Part shown: positions 60,720-64,000 of the stretch, piece after piece
Numbering within the stretch: position 1 is the first letter of the stretch
How the letters are laid out: every line of letters starts with the position of its first letter
Assembly (NCBI GenBank): GCA_963422505.1
Contig: OY730197.1
Location: forward strand, 15,193,579-15,257,578
Direction: 5' to 3'
DNA from: Pseudognaphalium luteoalbum
Lineage: Eukaryota > Streptophyta > Magnoliopsida > Asterales > Asteraceae
Length of the DNA stretch: 64,000 nucleotides
Notes under the pieces: model-generated
Databases searched by the model: none
What the model was told of the DNA's origin: nothing
What the model saw: the letters and a program-made list of their open reading frames with translations, nothing else
Translations under genes and position numbers: made by a program

Positions 60720-61078
60720 TAGATGTTCACCATGAAAAAGGATAAAACAATGATAGAATATATGGAAAGTGTTAACAATAAAAGTTTGAATCCACAATTA
60801 ACAATTTTCCACGTATGCGTAACATACCATTAGCATACCTAATGTGTAAGAGTTAGTAAATTCTATGATTAAAAATTAAATGTTCTTCTTATAATCTTAT
60901 TATCTTAAAAAGGCTAAATTTTTATAGGGATTTGAGTGAGTTAAACTAAAATCTCAATTTCCAAAAAAATCACATAATCCGTAAGAAACTTATTGTCAAA
61001 CACACCTATTGTATATGTGTGTGAATTTTAAATTGAACTATTATCAATTTACATCAATCATTCTTATCTATCGTTAAT
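60720..61078. other. Spacer between Helitron array and LTR
   Basis: 359 bp of AT-rich sequence without a supported feature. Confidence 0.5.
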
Positions 61079-62993
61079 GTCGCACTCTCAAATTTGTTAA
61101 TCGTGGTTAGCGGAAGCATTATTGTAGTTGGGGGCGCCGACGTTAACATGGGACATTCACACATATAAGAACATATGATTATCGCAGAACATTTAGATAT
61201 TAAGATTCATCGAATTGTAGAATTGTAGTTAAAGTTATACAAAAGTGGATTTCGTAAATATGACTAAAACATATTAGTTATACAAAATAAATCTCATTGC
61301 TTCAAAATATGACATCCTAAATTGCGTCGTGGGTCGCCTAGTTCCATAGTGCGTGCAATCTTACATGAGCATCTAATTCCCTGAAAAACATAGTAAAAAG
61401 TCAACAAAAAATGTTGAGTGAATTCAGAGATTTTATGTTTATAAGTATAGTTTAGTAAACCAAGTTTTTTTGCAAATAGTTGCCATAACAGTCAAATCAC
61501 GTTTTGTGGAATGTTATCCAAATACAACTTTAGTTGGGATGTCACCCAAAATACAGTTTAGTTGGGATGTTACCCAAAATACAGTTTAGTTGGAATGTTA
61601 CACAAAATAAGGTTTCGTTGGGATGTTACCCATAATAATAGTTTGAAACGCTTTGTTGGTCGTTCTCCAGCGTATCAAAAATTACCGGTCGTTCTAGGGT
61701 TTATCACAGTGTTGGTCGTTCTCCAACGAAACAAAAGTTATCAGTCGTTCTCCGGTTTATCACAATGCTGGTCGTTCTCCAGCAAAACAAAGTACTGGTC
61801 GTTCTCCAGTTTATCTACCGGTCGTTTTCCGGTTTATCACACTGCTGGTCGTTCTTCAGCGAATCAAAATGTTTACCGGTCGTTCTCCGGTTTATCACAT
61901 ATAGTAAAACGTTTTCATAAACAATTTGTAAGTATAGTATGAAATCATTCATAGTCAACAGTTCGTATAAAGCATAAAAGTATTTATATAATCGTTGCAA
62001 ATTATGGCAAATAGTAAAAACGGTAGCTATGTTTTTCACTCCTAGTTTAAAAGCAGTAAAACAGTAAAAGTAGGGGTTGTGAACTCACCTCATGAGCTAA
62101 GTATTGAGAGCTAGCAAAGCGTGTGCCCAAGTAAGGTTTCTAATTTCTTAAACGCAAGAGACGGTAATATAAGTAGATGTCTCGCAAGACCATCTTAGGC
62201 TAGTTGTCTACACAACTAGTTATGTCCAAAGTTTGTTTAATCGTTTATTTCAGAAAACATGTTTGGGCTAGTTGGTGACGGTTGTGATAATATTTTCAAA
62301 GTATTGTTATTATATTCAGATTGTTGTATACTTGGATGACGGGGGTCCGGGGGCTGGTAGCGGGGTCCAAGGGGTGTCAACCCCTAGCGGGTTCCAAGGG
62401 ACAGAGCCCCTGACTAGGGTCGAGCTGAGTTCGAGATACGAATTGAGTTTGGTTCGCATGGCAAGGTGAACTGCGAACCGAGTTGGGCTCGCAAGTCAAT
62501 TCGCAAGGTTCAACTCGCAGGTCAAGTCGCTGGTCAAAAGGGCCAGTTCACAGATCTCATCTCGTAGGTCATGAGTTTCAGTTCGTGAATCTCGGTTCGC
62601 AGCATGATCTGCGGACTGAGACGCAGCTCAGTTCGCAAACTCCGCTTTTTGAGCAAATCGAGTTTTAAAACGCATTTCGAGTCAGTTTTTGGACATAATT
62701 TCGTTAAGTAAACGTTATAGCATGTAAATAAAAGCTTTACAAGTATTTTAAAAGTGTTTAGAAGTTTCGTACCGCGAAAATGAAAACGAAGAAGATGAAG
62801 ATGAGGCTCGTAATGTGGTGATCGTTTCTTCGTGAAGTAGCTTCGTGATTTGGTGCATTTTTTGTGGTGAATTTGGGGGTGGTTTCAGTTCGCAGAAAAG
62901 AGAGAAAATAGAGGGTAAGGTAGGTGTAGATGTGTGTGTGTAAAAATGAAGAACGGAGAAGGAAATAAAAGGGGAAACAGGTGGGTCGGCTCG
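61079..62993 (-). repeat. Gypsy-type LTR, minus strand, probably interrupted or truncated
   Basis: Begins TGTCGCACTCTC, the degenerate match of TGTAACACCCC in related LTRs, and follows the same order as the LTR at 62994 (TAGCGGAAGCATT, TTCCCTGAAAAACATAGTAAA, GTTGAGTGAATTCA). Tandem repeats inside: GTTTAGTTGGGATGTTACCC units at about 61530-61630, GGTCGTTCTCCAGC units at 61655-61900, and TTCGCAAG/CTCAGTTCGCA words at 62417-62660. Its outer (U3) end is not reached before the next LTR starts. The 126-aa frame at 61562 is a translation of the tandem repeats. Confidence 0.75.
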
Positions 62994-64000
62994 TGTAACA
63001 CCCCTAAAATTTGTTGATTTAATTTAGCGGAAGCATTTAGTTAAGTATGGGGAGTGCCACAATATACAGTACATGCATACGTATCAGAGCATATGATTAC
63101 AACAGAACAAATATATTAAGATGCCAAAGTATTAGTTACAAAGTTTACGATTCCTCGAATCGTACAAGTTAAAAGTATTAAGTTTACAAAAGTAGATTTC
63201 GTAAATATCACTAAAATCACTTTAGTTATACAAAAGAAATCCAGTTGTCAAAAGTTGGCATCCTATTCCTTCATGGGTCGCCTATGTTCCATATGTGCAG
63301 GTCGTCTTACATGCAGCTAATTCCCTGAAAAACATAGTAAAAGTCAACAACGAGGTTGAGTGAATTCACATGTTTTATGTTTACAACGATAGTTGGTTGT
63401 TTCAAAGCGTTCACAATTCGTTATCGTCATCACGATCCAATAAAGTTTCGTGGAGTGTTATCCAATGTGTACGTTTAGTGGGATGTAGCCCAAAGATGTA
63501 GTTACGTGGGATGTTACCCAAAACCTAGTTTAAGTTTCGTAGGAAAGCGGTATCCTATTAGTATTTGTAGGAATGTAAGTATCCTAATGGTTGTTCGTAG
63601 GAATGTCAGTATCCTAATAGTTGTTAACGGATCCATGTCAGTAGGATCGAGTACCCATGTCAGTAGGGTTCACCTAGTGGGGAGTGTCAGTGTCCCCTGT
63701 TCTACAAGTATAACGGATCCATGTCAGAAGGATCTAGTACCCATGTCAGTAGGGTTCAAATAGTAGGGAGTGTCAGTGTCCCATGTTCAATAAGTATAAT
63801 GGATCCATGTCAGTGGGATCTAGTACCCATGTCAGTAGGGTTCAAATAGTAGGGAGTGTCAGTGTCCCTTGATCCATGTCAGTAGGATCTGGTCCATGTC
63901 AGAAGGACCCATTAGTTACCTAGTCAATTTCGTAAAAGCGTTGTTGGTCATTCTCCAGCGTTTCCAAAACAAGTTTAATACGTTTACAGTGTTTGTAGTA
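62994..64000 (-). repeat. Second gypsy-type LTR, minus strand, cut by the window end
   Basis: Begins TGTAACACCCCTAAAATTTG, the 3' end of an LTR read on the other strand, and parallels the LTR at 61079. The preceding five bases are GCTCG. It continues past the window end. Confidence 0.75.
63628..63915. repeat. Tandem repeat of about 85 bp in the LTR
   Basis: Three and a half copies of a unit with GGATCCATGTCAGTAGGATC, GTACCCATGTCAGTAGGGTT and GGGAGTGTCAGTGTCCC. The 85-aa frame at 63506 lies in it and is not a gene. Confidence 0.88.

Noticed and set aside
61562..61942. 126-aa open frame with repeated SFSGLSQ-like motif
   Set aside because: It is a translation of the GGTCGTTCTCC tandem repeat in an LTR; no start context or family match.
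63506..63763. 85-aa open frame
   Set aside because: Translation of the 85-bp tandem repeat in an LTR.

Overview
The window is nuclear DNA from a flowering plant, almost certainly a eudicot. It is AT-rich, its genes are split by GT-AG introns, it holds plant-specific families (SULTR sulfate transporter, AHP phosphotransmitter, FANTASTIC FOUR), and it is packed with nested plant transposons. The long TGT...ACA LTRs with CCHC-type gag resemble those common in asterids, perhaps Asteraceae, but that placement is a guess. All gene models were read by eye from splice sites and family resemblance; none was checked against transcripts or databases.

Genes: (1) SULTR-A at 7382-11640 and SULTR-B at 17541-21449, two intact sulfate transporters of 669 aa each with the same 12-exon structure. 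(2) An intact histidine phosphotransfer protein (AHP) at 23295-25311. A decayed copy of the AHP promoter and start codon lies at about 15.56-16.9 kb, between the two SULTR genes, so the tandem duplication probably covered a SULTR+AHP unit and one AHP copy was lost. (3) A two-exon gene at 39151-41081 for a 78-aa protein ending in a DFRP_C-like motif. (4) An intronless FANTASTIC FOUR-type gene at 45463-46068.

The remainder is mostly mobile DNA in nested layers. From 1 to 7 kb there are two large foldback elements, a copia gag relic and MITEs. From 12.2 to 14.4 kb there is a hAT MITE and a dead hAT transposase. From 25.9 to 36.5 kb a non-autonomous hAT element (TSD CCCTTTAT) carries a full-length Sirevirus-like copia element (TSD AACCG) with gag-pol, a post-pol env-like frame and a duplicated polypurine tract. 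From 42.5 to 45.0 kb four MITEs lie upstream of the FAF gene. From 48.8 to 52.8 kb a PIF-like MITE abuts an internally deleted gypsy element (TSD CTTAG). From 52.9 to 55.5 kb a Mutator-type MITE (9-bp TSD) is split by a solo LTR (TSD ACCGT). From 55.5 to 60.7 kb there are Helitron remnants, including one 3' end followed by three tandem 5' ends, plus a foldback element inserted in a TA tract. From 61 to 64 kb two more LTRs of the gypsy family abut.

The most unusual structures are the family of four foldback elements with shared arms and different short-repeat cores (two telomere-like), the tandem Helitron 5' ends, the duplicated polypurine tract and LTR start in the copia element, and the clean stacks of nested insertions whose target duplications are still readable.
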